Part shown: in pieces, positions 8,745-17,345 of the stretch
How the letters are laid out: each line of letters begins with the position of its first letter
Numbering within the stretch: position 1 is the stretch's first letter
Assembly (NCBI GenBank): GCA_964525165.1
Contig: CAZGGG010000018.1
Coordinates: forward strand, 1-49,481
DNA: 49,481 nucleotides
Source: JAWLFI01 sp964525165
GTDB lineage: Bacteria; Bacteroidota; Bacteroidia; Chitinophagales; Saprospiraceae
Direction: 5' to 3'
Position numbers and translations under genes: made by a program
Notes under the pieces: model-generated
Told to the model about the DNA's origin: nothing
Database searches by the model: none
The model's input: only the letters and a program-made list of their open reading frames with translations

Positions 8745-9833
8745 TTGAAAAACAGAGTCTTATCTATAGATATATTCAGAGGTATGACCATTGCCGGGAT
8801 GATTATTGTCAATACGCCCGGGAGCTGGTCTTACGTGTATGCACCCCTCAGACATGCTGCATGGCATGGCCACCATTTGGCTGATTTAGTATTTCCATTT
8901 TTTCTATGGATTATGGGTGTTTCCATGTCGGTGTCTTTTCAAAAATTTAAGTCTATAGCGCCGGGTATATTTTACCGAAAAGTCATAAAAAGGAGTTTGT
9001 TGATCTTTCTGGCAGGTCTTTTACTCAATGCTTTTCCATTTTGCGATAAGGATTATGAAACGCTTCGGTGGATGGGCGTCTTACAACGTATTGCAGTGGT
9101 ATACTTTTTTTCAGCTTTAGCCGTCTATCACCTGAAATGGAAAGAGTTGATGTGGCTATTATTTTTCATCACATTCGTTTATACTTTATTTCTTTCTAAT
9201 TTTGGAAACGGTTATGAATTAGAGGAGAGTTTACCACAATGGATTGACTTGAAAATCATTGGTGCAAATCATATGTGGAAAGGTTTGGGGGTGCCTTTTG
9301 ATCCGGAGGGTATCCTTAGCAGTTTTCCCGCCATGATCAACTGTATATTGGGTTTTCTTTTTGGAAGGGTCCTATTCCGGCAGCAGCTCTCTGTCAAAAG
9401 ACTACTAGCTCTTTCATTTATTGTCATGGGACTCAGTTGGGCAATGTCGTTATTTCAGCCATTTAATAAGTATTTGTGGACGCCTGCCTTTGCATGGGTG
9501 ACCTCTGCCTACGCAAGCTGTATTTTCTTAATGATCTATGTGATGGTAGATTTAAGAAAACATACAATTTGGTTTCAACCTTTTAATTGGCTGGGGCGGA
9601 ATCCACTTTTCATATTCATCTTGTCTATAGTGTGGGTCAAAGTGTATTTCAGAATTCGTTGGGAAGATGAACGTGATGAGGTAGTGAATCTATATCAATT
9701 TATATATGAAGAAGGCTTTGCAAGTATTGCAGAACCTTATTGGGCTTCCTTTTTATTTGCTTTTGCTCACGTCTTACTATTTTGTTGGGTGGCAAATTAT
9801 TTATTCCGTAAGGAGATATTAATAAAAATGTGA
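8745..9833 (+). CDS. NagX/HGSNAT-like membrane acyltransferase (DUF5009 group), TTG start
   Basis: A 362-residue polytopic membrane protein of the heparan-alpha-glucosaminide N-acetyltransferase-like group. The N-terminal hallmark SIDIFRGMTIAGMIIVN is followed by SWSYVYAPLRHAAWHGHHLADLVFPFFLWIMGVSMS, the membrane-embedded His-rich and FPFF region of this family. Many further hydrophobic segments follow. In Bacteroidota these proteins often sit in glycan-use loci and are proposed to acetylate amino sugars at the inner membrane; the substrate here is unknown. The start is TTG at 8745: the frame is closed by a stop at 8733-8735, and the only other early Met lies inside the conserved motif. The gene follows the barrel protein by 5 bases. 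Confidence 0.82.
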   Translation: MKNRVLSIDIFRGMTIAGMIIVNTPGSWSYVYAPLRHAAWHGHHLADLVFPFFLWIMGVSMSVSFQKFKSIAPGIFYRKVIKRSLLIFLAGLLLNAFPFCDKDYETLRWMGVLQRIAVVYFFSALAVYHLKWKELMWLLFFITFVYTLFLSNFGNGYELEESLPQWIDLKIIGANHMWKGLGVPFDPEGILSSFPAMINCILGFLFGRVLFRQQLSVKRLLALSFIVMGLSWAMSLFQPFNKYLWTPAFAWVTSAYASCIFLMIYVMVDLRKHTIWFQPFNWLGRNPLFIFILSIVWVKVYFRIRWEDERDEVVNLYQFIYEEGFASIAEPYWASFLFAFAHVLLFCWVANYLFRKEILIKM

Positions 9834-9865
9834 TAATTTAGAGTGAATGATCTAAATTGCCAGTT

Positions 9866-10189
9866 ATGAAACAAACACTTTTTGTATTCTTATTAGGAGT
9901 ATTCTTTTTTAGTCTGTCTTCTTGCGGAGGTGACAAAAACAATTGCGCCTTTGGAGTAGGATTTGCTCTTGAAATCAATGATGAACTGAATGCTTTATCT
10001 GAAGCTTCTGTTCGATACAGCAATGACCCTTCCACCCAAAATTGCGAAGCTTATGTAGACGCCTATGCTGATTATATTGATGCTTTGAGATCGCTTAGAG
10101 GATGTTATGTTGCTTATGGTTCCCTGGATGATTATAATGAGTCCCTGGATGAGGCGGAGCGAGATCTTGATGACATTGACTGCCAGTAG
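9866..10189 (+). CDS. Small acidic lipoprotein with four further cysteines (unrecognised)
   Basis: I do not recognise this 107-residue protein. From the ATG at 9866 it has a lipoprotein signal with lipobox SLSSC (Cys20). A TTG at 9857 would add three residues and is less likely. The mature part is acidic and probably helical, with Cys27, Cys60, Cys80 and Cys106 available for two disulfides in the periplasm, and a regular pattern of Asp/Glu, Ala and Tyr (YVDAYADYIDALRSLRG). It stands 32 bases after the acyltransferase gene, and its stop is two bases from the convergent stop of the next gene. The acidic helices might bind metal or a partner protein, but this is only a guess. Confidence 0.7.
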   Translation: MKQTLFVFLLGVFFFSLSSCGGDKNNCAFGVGFALEINDELNALSEASVRYSNDPSTQNCEAYVDAYADYIDALRSLRGCYVAYGSLDDYNESLDEAERDLDDIDCQ

Positions 10190-10191
10190 GA

Positions 10192-10452
10192 TTAGACAAT
10201 ATCCGGTAGCTGTTCCGATTTATCTTTTTGGATAGCCTTCCGGATATGTTCTACCATATCTTTTTTACTTGCTTCCGCAAAAGAGATAAGCTCTTGTAGG
10301 AATTGATCTTTGATGACGAATGGATCAATCTCCTTACTTATTTTCCAGCTGAGAATGCTGATACTGTCTTCGATTTGAAGTAGGTATCGATCATCCGTTT
10401 GGAATAATGTGACTTTATATCCTGCTTGGGAGAAGGTGTTAACGATTCTCAT
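10192..10452 (-). CDS. Conserved-type small hypothetical protein, 86 aa
   Basis: A charged, soluble 86-residue protein with no signal peptide and no membrane segment. The beginning (VNTFSQAGYKVTLFQTDDRYLLQIED) reads as a beta-hairpin and the rest as two amphipathic helices (DQFLQELISFAEASKKDMVEHIRKAIQ). Small proteins with this opening pattern are frequent in Bacteroidota genomes, but I know no function. It is the last gene of the ccmE-ccmF-DUF2520 unit, overlapping the 3' end of the DUF2520 gene by 14 bases, which supports it being real. Its stop is two bases from the convergent lipoprotein stop. Confidence 0.65.
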   Translation of the reverse strand: MRIVNTFSQAGYKVTLFQTDDRYLLQIEDSISILSWKISKEIDPFVIKDQFLQELISFAEASKKDMVEHIRKAIQKDKSEQLPDIV

Positions 10453-11224
10453 GTTCAGATGCTTTTGGATTAATGTAGTGGGTGAGCAATTGATACAATT
10501 CCTTTTGCAATGGGTGCTCTTTCAAAAGTTGGATATGCTTGGAGATGGTTTCCTGATCATTTCTAATAGCAGGACCCGTTTGCGCTTTTCTGGGAGGCAT
10601 TTGTTTAATTTTCTGAAAGGTTGTTTCAATTAGAGGCAACAATGGCTTTAGATCCATTTGGTTTTCTTTCAGTAAATCATCTGCCATAGTGAAAAGGGCA
10701 TTGGTAAAATTATTGACCATAACTGCTGCAATATGAAGTATTGCTTTTTGCTTTTCGTCTACTTCGTAAATCTTTTTGCTAAAGCTTTCCGCTAAGGTTC
10801 GGAGCCATTGAATATAAGGCTCCGAAGCAGTGAGGAACATAGGCGTATGGTCCCAATCGATGGAGCTTCCTTTCGTGAAAGAATTTAGAGGGTAGAAGAT
10901 TCCTTTTTGTTTAATCTCGGGGGCAAGGCCCTCCCTGCCATAAAAGCCGGAAGTGTGCACAACCAAAGCCTTGTTTTGAAGACTATTCGGTAGTGCTTTA
11001 CTTATTTCATAAATGGCGTCATCTGCTACCGACAGGATGACTAAATCTGCATCCGAACGAAGCTGTTTCCAATCATTTGTTAATACATTCTTCCAAACGG
11101 CCTCTAGTGTATCAACAGGTAGCGGACTTCGATTATAGCATTGGAGGAGTTGATGGCCTTCCTGCACCAACTTGGATGCCAGGTGCTGGCCTACATTTCC
11201 CATTCCAATGATGATTATTTTCAT
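10439..11224 (-). CDS. Rossmann-like and DUF2520 domain protein
   Basis: A 261-residue cytoplasmic protein that resembles NADP-dependent dehydrogenases of the 6-phosphogluconate/ketopantoate reductase type. The N-terminal Rossmann motif is MKIIIIGMGNVGQHLASKL (GxGNVG), followed by NRSPLP and LVILSVADDAI. The C-terminal half is helical DUF2520 (AAVMVNNFTNALFTMADDLL, GPAIRNDQETISKHIQLL), where a conserved GPxxRxD motif sits; here it reads GPAIRND. The substrate is unknown for the family. It starts within the ccmF stop (TAATG), so it is translationally coupled to cytochrome c maturation genes, although a functional connection is not established. Confidence 0.88.
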   Translation of the reverse strand: MKIIIIGMGNVGQHLASKLVQEGHQLLQCYNRSPLPVDTLEAVWKNVLTNDWKQLRSDADLVILSVADDAIYEISKALPNSLQNKALVVHTSGFYGREGLAPEIKQKGIFYPLNSFTKGSSIDWDHTPMFLTASEPYIQWLRTLAESFSKKIYEVDEKQKAILHIAAVMVNNFTNALFTMADDLLKENQMDLKPLLPLIETTFQKIKQMPPRKAQTGPAIRNDQETISKHIQLLKEHPLQKELYQLLTHYINPKASEHENR

Positions 11225-14052
11225 TACCCCTTATTCCATCTTAAGAACATACTCACAAATAAACCACTCAACATCATTACAGATCCCAGCCAGAACAGAT
11301 TGATGCCCGGGAATTTTGTAGCGCTCAAGACGATATAATCTGAACGGGGCACCTCTTTAGCAACCAACAAATCGTAGGAATCCGCTGAAGTCTTGGCCTC
11401 TTTGACGGTCTCTTTTGCTAAAGCAATGGTAAAGTCAGAAGTCTCGGGATTGACGGTAATGAACCTGGAGTGGGTTTTTGCGGAAGCGTTATAATCAGGA
11501 ATATTGTCTTGAACCTGCCCTCTGATATAATAGATCGGTTTCAGACTGAATTGATTGTTGTCTGCATCTTGAAATACTAAATGGGCAGATAGTGCAATAT
11601 CTCCCGGCTCAGGAGTGTATTGGGTCGAAGAGGGATTCCTGATGATCTCTTCAAAAGTGACCGTATACTGATTCCATTCTAAACTAGAGCCCATTTTCAT
11701 ATTATAGATATCGTAGTCTAGCTCCCCCTGAGGCTTGAAAAATTGATCTGCAAATGATTCAGGCAACTTAAATTTCAAACGGGCAGCGGGAAAATAGGCT
11801 GCATATTGATATAGAAACCCTTCTCGTAACAGTAGGAAAGTCTGAATGGTATCCTGCTGACTAAAGGGTCCGTCTTTGCAAATGAGTTCCACACCTACTG
11901 TTTGATCTCCGTCCTGATATTTGTAGTCTTCATGACGAGGAGTGCCCTTTATTAGCTTCGGAACGATGGAGTATTCACCAAAAGTAAGTGTATCTTCTAT
12001 GCTGAAGGATACCGGATCATACTGCAAGCTATCTTCAAATTCTTTGGCCATTTGAAAATTGGATTCCTGCTGAGGCAGTCCACTAATGTGGGTAAAGACA
12101 TCGTATGATAGCGTTCTTTTCGTGGATGGATTGTACGCCTCTACTTTAGTGTAATCCTTATTGTAAATAATATTAGGGTAGAGGGTAAAAGGTTCTTTTT
12201 TATTATCGCCCTGGGGTTCAAATAATATCTCATAGGTTCGATATCTGTTGACGATGGTGTCATCGACATAGGTTGCCCTATATCCATTGATATCCATAGG
12301 AGAATTTTTCAAAAGAATAATATTGGATTTCAATGTTTCTCGATCCATCCCCAGCAAGCCTTCTTGCGCAAATAGATTAGTAGATATGACTTCCTTATTC
12401 AACCCGCTGGCCAAAATACCCACTAGCATAATTCCGAAACCTACATGTGATAAGATGCCGCTTATAGCCTTCGGGTTCGCTTTCCACGATTTTATTAGAT
12501 AGGATGAATTACTGATAGTGGCAAACCAGCCTGCAAACAGCATCAATTGATATTGCCAAGCCTGTGCATTTAACCATTTTAGACTGACATAACTCAATAC
12601 AAGCGCAAGAATCGCAGCAATTCCCAATTGAATTAAAGCTGTTTTGGCATATGATTTAAAATTTCTTTCTCTGTATCTAAGCCATTGGGCAAGCCCGCTG
12701 GTGAACCCAATGAAAATGGCAATCCAAATTTGATGCTTATTATAATGAGCGACAGGATCCTCAATCACTTTGCCCTCATATAAAGGATCAAATAATTCGA
12801 CTATGGTGTTATAAACGGGGAGAGAGGTAGAAGCTGTAATTAAGATGGAACTGATGGTTAAGATCAGCGTTCCCATAAACATCCAGAATTCGCGGCTTGA
12901 AAGCGCTTCTTCTTTTTTCGGAGCCGGAATGGATTTATATCTCGCCACAAACAGAGCAGCACCGGCCAAGGGGAAGAACAAGAGAAATAACAATAATTGT
13001 TTTTCAAGCCCACTTTCGACAAATGCATGTACTGAAGTATCTTCAAGAATGCCCGATCGCACCAAAAAAGTCGAATACACAATTAATACAAAGGATAACA
13101 AATAGAACACAAAAGTAGCTCTGAGAGAATGGCCTGTAGATTTAGCGATTAAATGCGCATGTAATCCTGCTACTAAAACCAACCATGGAACAAGAGACAT
13201 ATTCTCTACCGGATCCCAAGCCCAATATCCCCCAAAAGTCAGCGCTTCATAAGCCCAGGCACCGCCCATCCAAATTCCCAAACCCAGAATGGCAGCAGAA
13301 AAGGCAGACCAACCTAATGTGGGTCTGAGCCAAGCGTTGTATTCCTTGGTCCACAAGCCTGCAAATGCAAAAGCGAAAGGGATGGTCGTACTGGCAAAGC
13401 CCAAAAATAAGGTAGGTGGGTGAATCGTCATCCAGTAATTCTGTAATAGTGCATTCAGCCCTCGTCCCTCTATTAATTCAAGGTAGTCTGCATTTTGAAA
13501 AATCGGTGCATCTATTGTATCCCTGAGTAATACAAAAGGGTTGATTCCTATTTTGAAGGCATCCGGTCCTGAACCCAGATATATCCCAAGTAGCATACTG
13601 GTAATAAAAAACTGGACACAGGATACGATAGAAATGACCGGAGCTTCCCATTTTTTTTCCATTCTGATAAACACAAACCCTAAAATCACATGCCAGAAAG
13701 CCCATAGCAGGAAACTCCCCTCTTGTCCACCCCAAAAGGCAGAAAAGACATACCTGAAAGGAAGCTCATCCGAAGAATGATCGTAGACATAGGCATATTC
13801 ATAATACTTCTGTATCATCAGATGAAACAATATACCTATGATTGCAAGAACAGAGGCCCCATGAATGTAAAACGAAATCCGACCCAAGCTTTTCCAGGAG
13901 GAAGCTACCTCCGGCAGGTTTCTTTTTTGGACGGCTACGGCGTAAGCAATCGTCGCTAAAAGAGAAAAGATGAAGGAGAGGTTTACAGCCCATTGACCCA
14001 AGGCTCCCCATAAAAGGTGTTCTCCTGTATATTGAATGGCTGCTGGTATCAT
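11224..14052 (-). CDS. ccmF: Cytochrome c heme lyase CcmF-type / CcsA-superfamily protein
   Basis: A 942-residue polytopic inner-membrane protein that attaches heme to apocytochrome c. The periplasmic tryptophan-rich WWD segment, GGYWAWDPVENMSLVPW, lies at residues 274-290; candidate heme-ligand histidines are H211 (TIHPPTL) and H298/H300 (GLHAH). The N-terminal 480 residues are largely membrane segments. A second cluster of membrane segments at about 480-570 precedes a roughly 330-residue periplasmic beta-rich domain and a final membrane helix (FWLGSVMMLSGLFVSMFL). This is long against about 650 residues for proteobacterial CcmF, with the extra length in the C-terminal periplasmic domain. 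The stop of ccmE and the start here share a base, as do its stop and the DUF2520 start. Confidence 0.93.
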   Translation of the reverse strand: MIPAAIQYTGEHLLWGALGQWAVNLSFIFSLLATIAYAVAVQKRNLPEVASSWKSLGRISFYIHGASVLAIIGILFHLMIQKYYEYAYVYDHSSDELPFRYVFSAFWGGQEGSFLLWAFWHVILGFVFIRMEKKWEAPVISIVSCVQFFITSMLLGIYLGSGPDAFKIGINPFVLLRDTIDAPIFQNADYLELIEGRGLNALLQNYWMTIHPPTLFLGFASTTIPFAFAFAGLWTKEYNAWLRPTLGWSAFSAAILGLGIWMGGAWAYEALTFGGYWAWDPVENMSLVPWLVLVAGLHAHLIAKSTGHSLRATFVFYLLSFVLIVYSTFLVRSGILEDTSVHAFVESGLEKQLLLFLLFFPLAGAALFVARYKSIPAPKKEEALSSREFWMFMGTLILTISSILITASTSLPVYNTIVELFDPLYEGKVIEDPVAHYNKHQIWIAIFIGFTSGLAQWLRYRERNFKSYAKTALIQLGIAAILALVLSYVSLKWLNAQAWQYQLMLFAGWFATISNSSYLIKSWKANPKAISGILSHVGFGIMLVGILASGLNKEVISTNLFAQEGLLGMDRETLKSNIILLKNSPMDINGYRATYVDDTIVNRYRTYEILFEPQGDNKKEPFTLYPNIIYNKDYTKVEAYNPSTKRTLSYDVFTHISGLPQQESNFQMAKEFEDSLQYDPVSFSIEDTLTFGEYSIVPKLIKGTPRHEDYKYQDGDQTVGVELICKDGPFSQQDTIQTFLLLREGFLYQYAAYFPAARLKFKLPESFADQFFKPQGELDYDIYNMKMGSSLEWNQYTVTFEEIIRNPSSTQYTPEPGDIALSAHLVFQDADNNQFSLKPIYYIRGQVQDNIPDYNASAKTHSRFITVNPETSDFTIALAKETVKEAKTSADSYDLLVAKEVPRSDYIVLSATKFPGINLFWLGSVMMLSGLFVSMFLRWNKG

Positions 14053-14456
14053 TATCCTTCAGCTTGAGCTTCTGATTTCAAATAGATTTCTTCGTCCTTA
14101 TACTTGGAGGGACATTTCATGAGAATGTCTGTGGCGACAAAACCATCTTCTCCCATTTGCCCCGTGAGTACAATTTGTTCAGAAAGCTCAAAGTCCTGCG
14201 GTTTTGATTGAAGCAGTATAACTTTTTCCTCTTGTCCTTTACCATCTTTCATATAGAAGCTGAAGTAATTGGGATCTTCGACAGGATCATAGATCATCTC
14301 TTTGTCCTTGCTTAGCGTGCCAACTACCTTCATTCTTTCTCTTGACGAAAGTGCTTCTTCAAATGTTCCATAAGTACTCACGTCTTTGGATGCATTGATA
14401 AAAATGAATATAGCTCCGACAATTAAAATGAGTGCAGCAATGATGGTTTTGTTCAT
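14052..14456 (-). CDS. ccmE: Cytochrome c maturation heme chaperone CcmE, CxxxY variant
   Basis: A 134-residue heme chaperone that takes heme from the CcmABC side and hands it to CcmF. It has an N-terminal membrane anchor (IIAALILIVGAIFIFI) and a periplasmic OB-fold domain. In most bacteria heme binds covalently through His in HxxxY. Here the aligned motif is CPSKY, with Cys115 and Tyr119, which is the CxxxY form known from some sulfate reducers and archaea. It is the first gene of the ccmE-ccmF-DUF2520-small protein unit, sharing a TAATG junction with ccmF. A perfect -7 box lies upstream. No ccmA, ccmB, ccmC, ccmG or ccmH is in the window. Confidence 0.9.
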   Translation of the reverse strand: MNKTIIAALILIVGAIFIFINASKDVSTYGTFEEALSSRERMKVVGTLSKDKEMIYDPVEDPNYFSFYMKDGKGQEEKVILLQSKPQDFELSEQIVLTGQMGEDGFVATDILMKCPSKYKDEEIYLKSEAQAEG

Positions 14457-14475
14457 GGTTTCTAATTGTAGACCT

Positions 14476-14483
14476 CAAAGATA
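14476..14483 (-). promoter_or_regulatory. Candidate -7 box for the ccmE operon
   Basis: On the minus strand the sequence reads TATCTTTG, an exact TAnnTTTG match, 20 bases before the ccmE ATG. No clear TTG appears at -33 spacing. Confidence 0.5.
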
Positions 14484-14531
14484 GAACTATAAGCACGAAA
14501 ACTGTCTTTCGAATTCATTTCCGTGATTGGC

Positions 14532-14562
14532 TTGGGTCAATATGACAAAAGCTTTACTTTTA
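14532..14562 (+). promoter_or_regulatory. Candidate promoter for ftsE
   Basis: A TTG at 14532-14534 is followed, after exactly 20 bases, by TACTTTTA (14555-14562, seven of eight matches to TAnnTTTG). The spacing fits the Bacteroidota -33/-7 rule of 19-21 bases, and the ftsE start lies 28 bases downstream. Confidence 0.45.
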
Positions 14563-14590
14563 GGAACTCCACAAATAATGAAGGGGACAT

Positions 14591-15277
14591 ATGGATCATT
14601 CGTACCATGTTATTCAGGCAAAGGGTCTCAATATATTCAGAGATGGACAAGCGATATTAGCTGATCTTGACTTATCTATTGCGAAAGGAGAATTTTGTTA
14701 TCTCCTGGGAGGAACCGGAAGTGGAAAGTCTTCCTTGTTGAAAACGCTCTTTGGAGCTTTGCCTCTTCATTCCGGACAATTAGAAGTAGCAGGTCAAAAT
14801 ATGGCGACTTTAAATGTCCGACAGATGCCTGAGTTCAGGAGAAAGCTCGGAATGATTTTTCAAGATTTTAGATTATTAGAAGATCGCTCTGTCAGAGATA
14901 ATTTAGATGTGATTCTTAGGGCGACAGATTGGAATTCAAAAAAGGAAAGAAACAATAGAATAGAAGAGGTGCTGGAATGGGTACATTTACCCGAGAAGAT
15001 TGAAAAATTTCCTCATCAACTGTCAGGTGGAGAACGCCAAAGAGTCGCCATTGCCAGAGCCCTTTTAAATCAGCCCCAATTAATAATTGGTGATGAGCCT
15101 ACCGGTAATTTGGATCCGGCTACTTCTGATGAAATTCTCTATCTTTTGAGCCGTTTGAACAAGGAAAAAAATACAGCTATTTTATTAGCTACGCATGATT
15201 ATCGACTCTTAGATAAATTCCCCGGCCGCATTCTTATATTGCAAGCTGGTGCTCTACTAGAGCAGCGGATCGACTAG
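14591..15277 (+). CDS. ftsE: Cell division ATP-binding protein FtsE
   Basis: A 228-residue ABC-type ATPase that with FtsX acts at the divisome to control peptidoglycan hydrolases. Walker A is GGTGSGKS (40-47), the signature is LSGGERQ (144-150) and Walker B is LIIGDEP (164-170), followed by TGNLD and the H-loop ATHDYRLL. The stretch FRRKLGMIFQDFRLLEDRSVRDNL is close to the characteristic FtsE Q-loop region, which is what separates it from LolD or other exporter ATPases. ftsX is not next to it; the downstream gene is a YkuK-like protein, so the membrane partner must be elsewhere. A LolD-type or general ABC subunit is a weaker alternative. Confidence 0.85.
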   Translation: MDHSYHVIQAKGLNIFRDGQAILADLDLSIAKGEFCYLLGGTGSGKSSLLKTLFGALPLHSGQLEVAGQNMATLNVRQMPEFRRKLGMIFQDFRLLEDRSVRDNLDVILRATDWNSKKERNNRIEEVLEWVHLPEKIEKFPHQLSGGERQRVAIARALLNQPQLIIGDEPTGNLDPATSDEILYLLSRLNKEKNTAILLATHDYRLLDKFPGRILILQAGALLEQRID

Positions 15278-15442
15278 GGGGGTGCTTCTATCTATTTGTG
15301 TCCCATTTTCAATAGAATTTGTCCGTTAATTGACCTCAATATTGATTGATTGTAATGAATATGTTAATTCCTGCAGGGTATGATGTTTCTAGCTTATCGT
15401 GTGCATTAAAACACCTATCTTATTGGAAATCATATAGTTTCT

Positions 15443-15913
15443 ATGCAATGGAGAAGATTGAACGGAACCATCCTGGGAACAAATCTTAAGGAGTTGGTGG
15501 AAACCACTATCGTGCGGGAGCGCAAAGCAGGTCATCCTCTCAAAGTTTGTATTGGTACGGATTCACAAGTAAAGGGAGCGCATATTGAGTTTGCTACAGT
15601 GATTGTTTTTTTAAGGGAACATTCCGGTGGCTTTATGTTCATCAATAATCATAGGGAGAGGAAGAAAATGAGTATCAAAGAACGGATGATAGCCGAGGTT
15701 GCTCGATCTGTTGATGTTGCCTATCAGTTGTGTGATTTGTTGGATCACTATGGAGTTGGTTTAGAAGTGCACGCAGATATCAATACGGACCCTCACTTCA
15801 AATCAAATAGTGCTTTAAAAGAAGCCATGGGCTATATACTAGGAATGGGATTTGTTTTTAAGGCAAAGCCCCATGCTTTTGCCAGTTCCTCATGCGCTGA
15901 TAAGGTCGTCTAG
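15443..15913 (+). CDS. YkuK-family ribonuclease H-like protein (DUF458)
   Basis: A 156-residue protein of the YkuK/DUF458 family, predicted to have a ribonuclease H-like fold. Conserved points are VCIGTDSQV (acidic residue Asp40 in GTDSQ at 38-42), VHADINTDPHFKSN with further acidic residues, and the C-terminal KPHAFASSSCADKVV. The B. subtilis homologue has no settled biochemical function, and nuclease activity is inferred from fold only. It stands alone, 165 bases after ftsE and 95 bases before the M16 pair. The upstream gap holds no clear promoter or terminator that I could defend, only A/T-rich sequence. Confidence 0.82.
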   Translation: MQWRRLNGTILGTNLKELVETTIVRERKAGHPLKVCIGTDSQVKGAHIEFATVIVFLREHSGGFMFINNHRERKKMSIKERMIAEVARSVDVAYQLCDLLDHYGVGLEVHADINTDPHFKSNSALKEAMGYILGMGFVFKAKPHAFASSSCADKVV

Positions 15914-16008
15914 CGATTTCTGTCTATATTTTTTGAACATATATAGATTGTCTTTCCTTATTTAGGGTAGCATTTATTATTATTGAGCGAGTATAAACCT
16001 ATTGAATC

Positions 16009-17328
16009 ATGAAGAACATATTGTGCCTATTGGCCCTATTCCTTACTATTTCAAGTTACGGACAGATGAGAGAAATTGAATTCGTTGAGTACGATCTTGA
16101 CAATGGTTTACATGTTATTTTGCACCAGGATAAAACGGTTCCTGTCGTTGCAGTTTCTGTGATGTACCATGTGGGATCAAAAAATGAGAATCCGAATCGA
16201 ACGGGATTTGCCCATTTTTTTGAACATCTATTATTTGAAGGTTCAGAGAATATTGAGCGAGGCGAATTTGATAAATATGTGGAGCGAGCCGGAGGTACCT
16301 TAAACGCAAACACAAGTTTCGACAGGACGTATTATTTTGAATTGTTACCCTCCAATCAATTAGAGCTGGGCTTATGGCTGGAAAGCGAACGAATGTTGCA
16401 TGCGAAAGTAGAGGAGGTTGGAATTGAAACGCAACGTTCTGTAGTAAAAGAAGAAAAAAGACAGCGTTATGATAACCAGCCCTATGGAACTGTAATGCTG
16501 GAAACATTCAAAAGAGCTTTCAAAGAACATCCTTATCAATGGATGCCTATAGGTTCATTAGAGCATTTGAATGCTGCATCTGAGCAGGACTATAAGAACT
16601 TTTATGAAACATTTTATGTGCCTAATAATGCTACCCTAAGTATCGCAGGGAATTTAGATATCGAACAATCTAAAAAATGGATTGAAAAATATTTCGGTGG
16701 GATTCCCAAAGGTGAACTAGAGATTCCTTTCCCGGCTAAAAATGAGCCCCCTTTAGGCGGAGAGGTAAGAGATACAGTCTATGATAATATTCAGTTGCCT
16801 GCAGTGATTCAGGCATATAGAATTCCGTCGCAGAAAGAAGATGATTATTACGCTTTGGATTTGCTCTCCAGCATCTTGTCGAATGGGCAGAGCTCCAGAA
16901 TGTATAAGCAAATTGTAGATAAGGACCAACTAGCTTTAGCTGTGTTTAATTTCGCATTTGGCCTCGAAGATTACGGGCTCAGTATTACCTATGGTATTAC
17001 CAATATGGGTACACAACCGGATGTCTTGGAAGCCGCAATGGATAAAGAAATTCAGGCCCTCAAAGACCAGTTGATCTCTGAACAGGAATATCAAAAGCTG
17101 ATGAATCAAAAAGAGTCAGAGTTAGTCAACCAAAATGCCACCATGGCAGGGATTGCGGAAAACCTTGCCTCTTATCATACCTTTTATGGGAATACGAATC
17201 TAGTGAACACCATCATTAATAAATACAAAGCAGTCAGTCGGGAAGATATCCAACGTGTTGCAAAAGAATATTTCACCAAGGACAATCGAGTGGTATTGCA
17301 TTATTTGCCTCAACAGGCTGCACAATAA
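16009..17328 (+). CDS. M16 family zinc metallopeptidase (catalytic subunit)
   Basis: A 439-residue exported insulinase-like peptidase. The signal peptide (NILCLLALFLTISSYGQ) directs it to the periplasm. Zinc binds through the inverted motif HFFEH at 69-73 (HxxEH, catalytic Glu72) with a third ligand about 75 residues on, in the segment TQRSVVKEEKRQRYD (Glu148 or Glu149). It has both M16 halves: the catalytic N-terminal domain, and a C-terminal domain with AVIQAYRIPSQKEDDYYALDLL and the RMYKQ active-site Arg/Tyr region. It is followed after 17 bases by a second M16 gene that lacks the zinc motif, so the two probably form a heterodimer, as in mitochondrial processing peptidase and similar bacterial pairs. 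Substrates are unknown. Confidence 0.93.
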   Translation: MKNILCLLALFLTISSYGQMREIEFVEYDLDNGLHVILHQDKTVPVVAVSVMYHVGSKNENPNRTGFAHFFEHLLFEGSENIERGEFDKYVERAGGTLNANTSFDRTYYFELLPSNQLELGLWLESERMLHAKVEEVGIETQRSVVKEEKRQRYDNQPYGTVMLETFKRAFKEHPYQWMPIGSLEHLNAASEQDYKNFYETFYVPNNATLSIAGNLDIEQSKKWIEKYFGGIPKGELEIPFPAKNEPPLGGEVRDTVYDNIQLPAVIQAYRIPSQKEDDYYALDLLSSILSNGQSSRMYKQIVDKDQLALAVFNFAFGLEDYGLSITYGITNMGTQPDVLEAAMDKEIQALKDQLISEQEYQKLMNQKESELVNQNATMAGIAENLASYHTFYGNTNLVNTIINKYKAVSREDIQRVAKEYFTKDNRVVLHYLPQQAAQ

Positions 17329-17345
17329 TCTAAAAATAATAGAGC

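Noticed and set aside
12845..13118. Overlapping antisense and sense reading frames inside ccmF
   Set aside because: Composition and lack of any recognisable domain show they are shadows of the membrane-protein codons.
15278..15442. Reading frame from an ATG near 15356 before ykuK
   Set aside because: It runs into the ykuK gene in another frame and has no family features.
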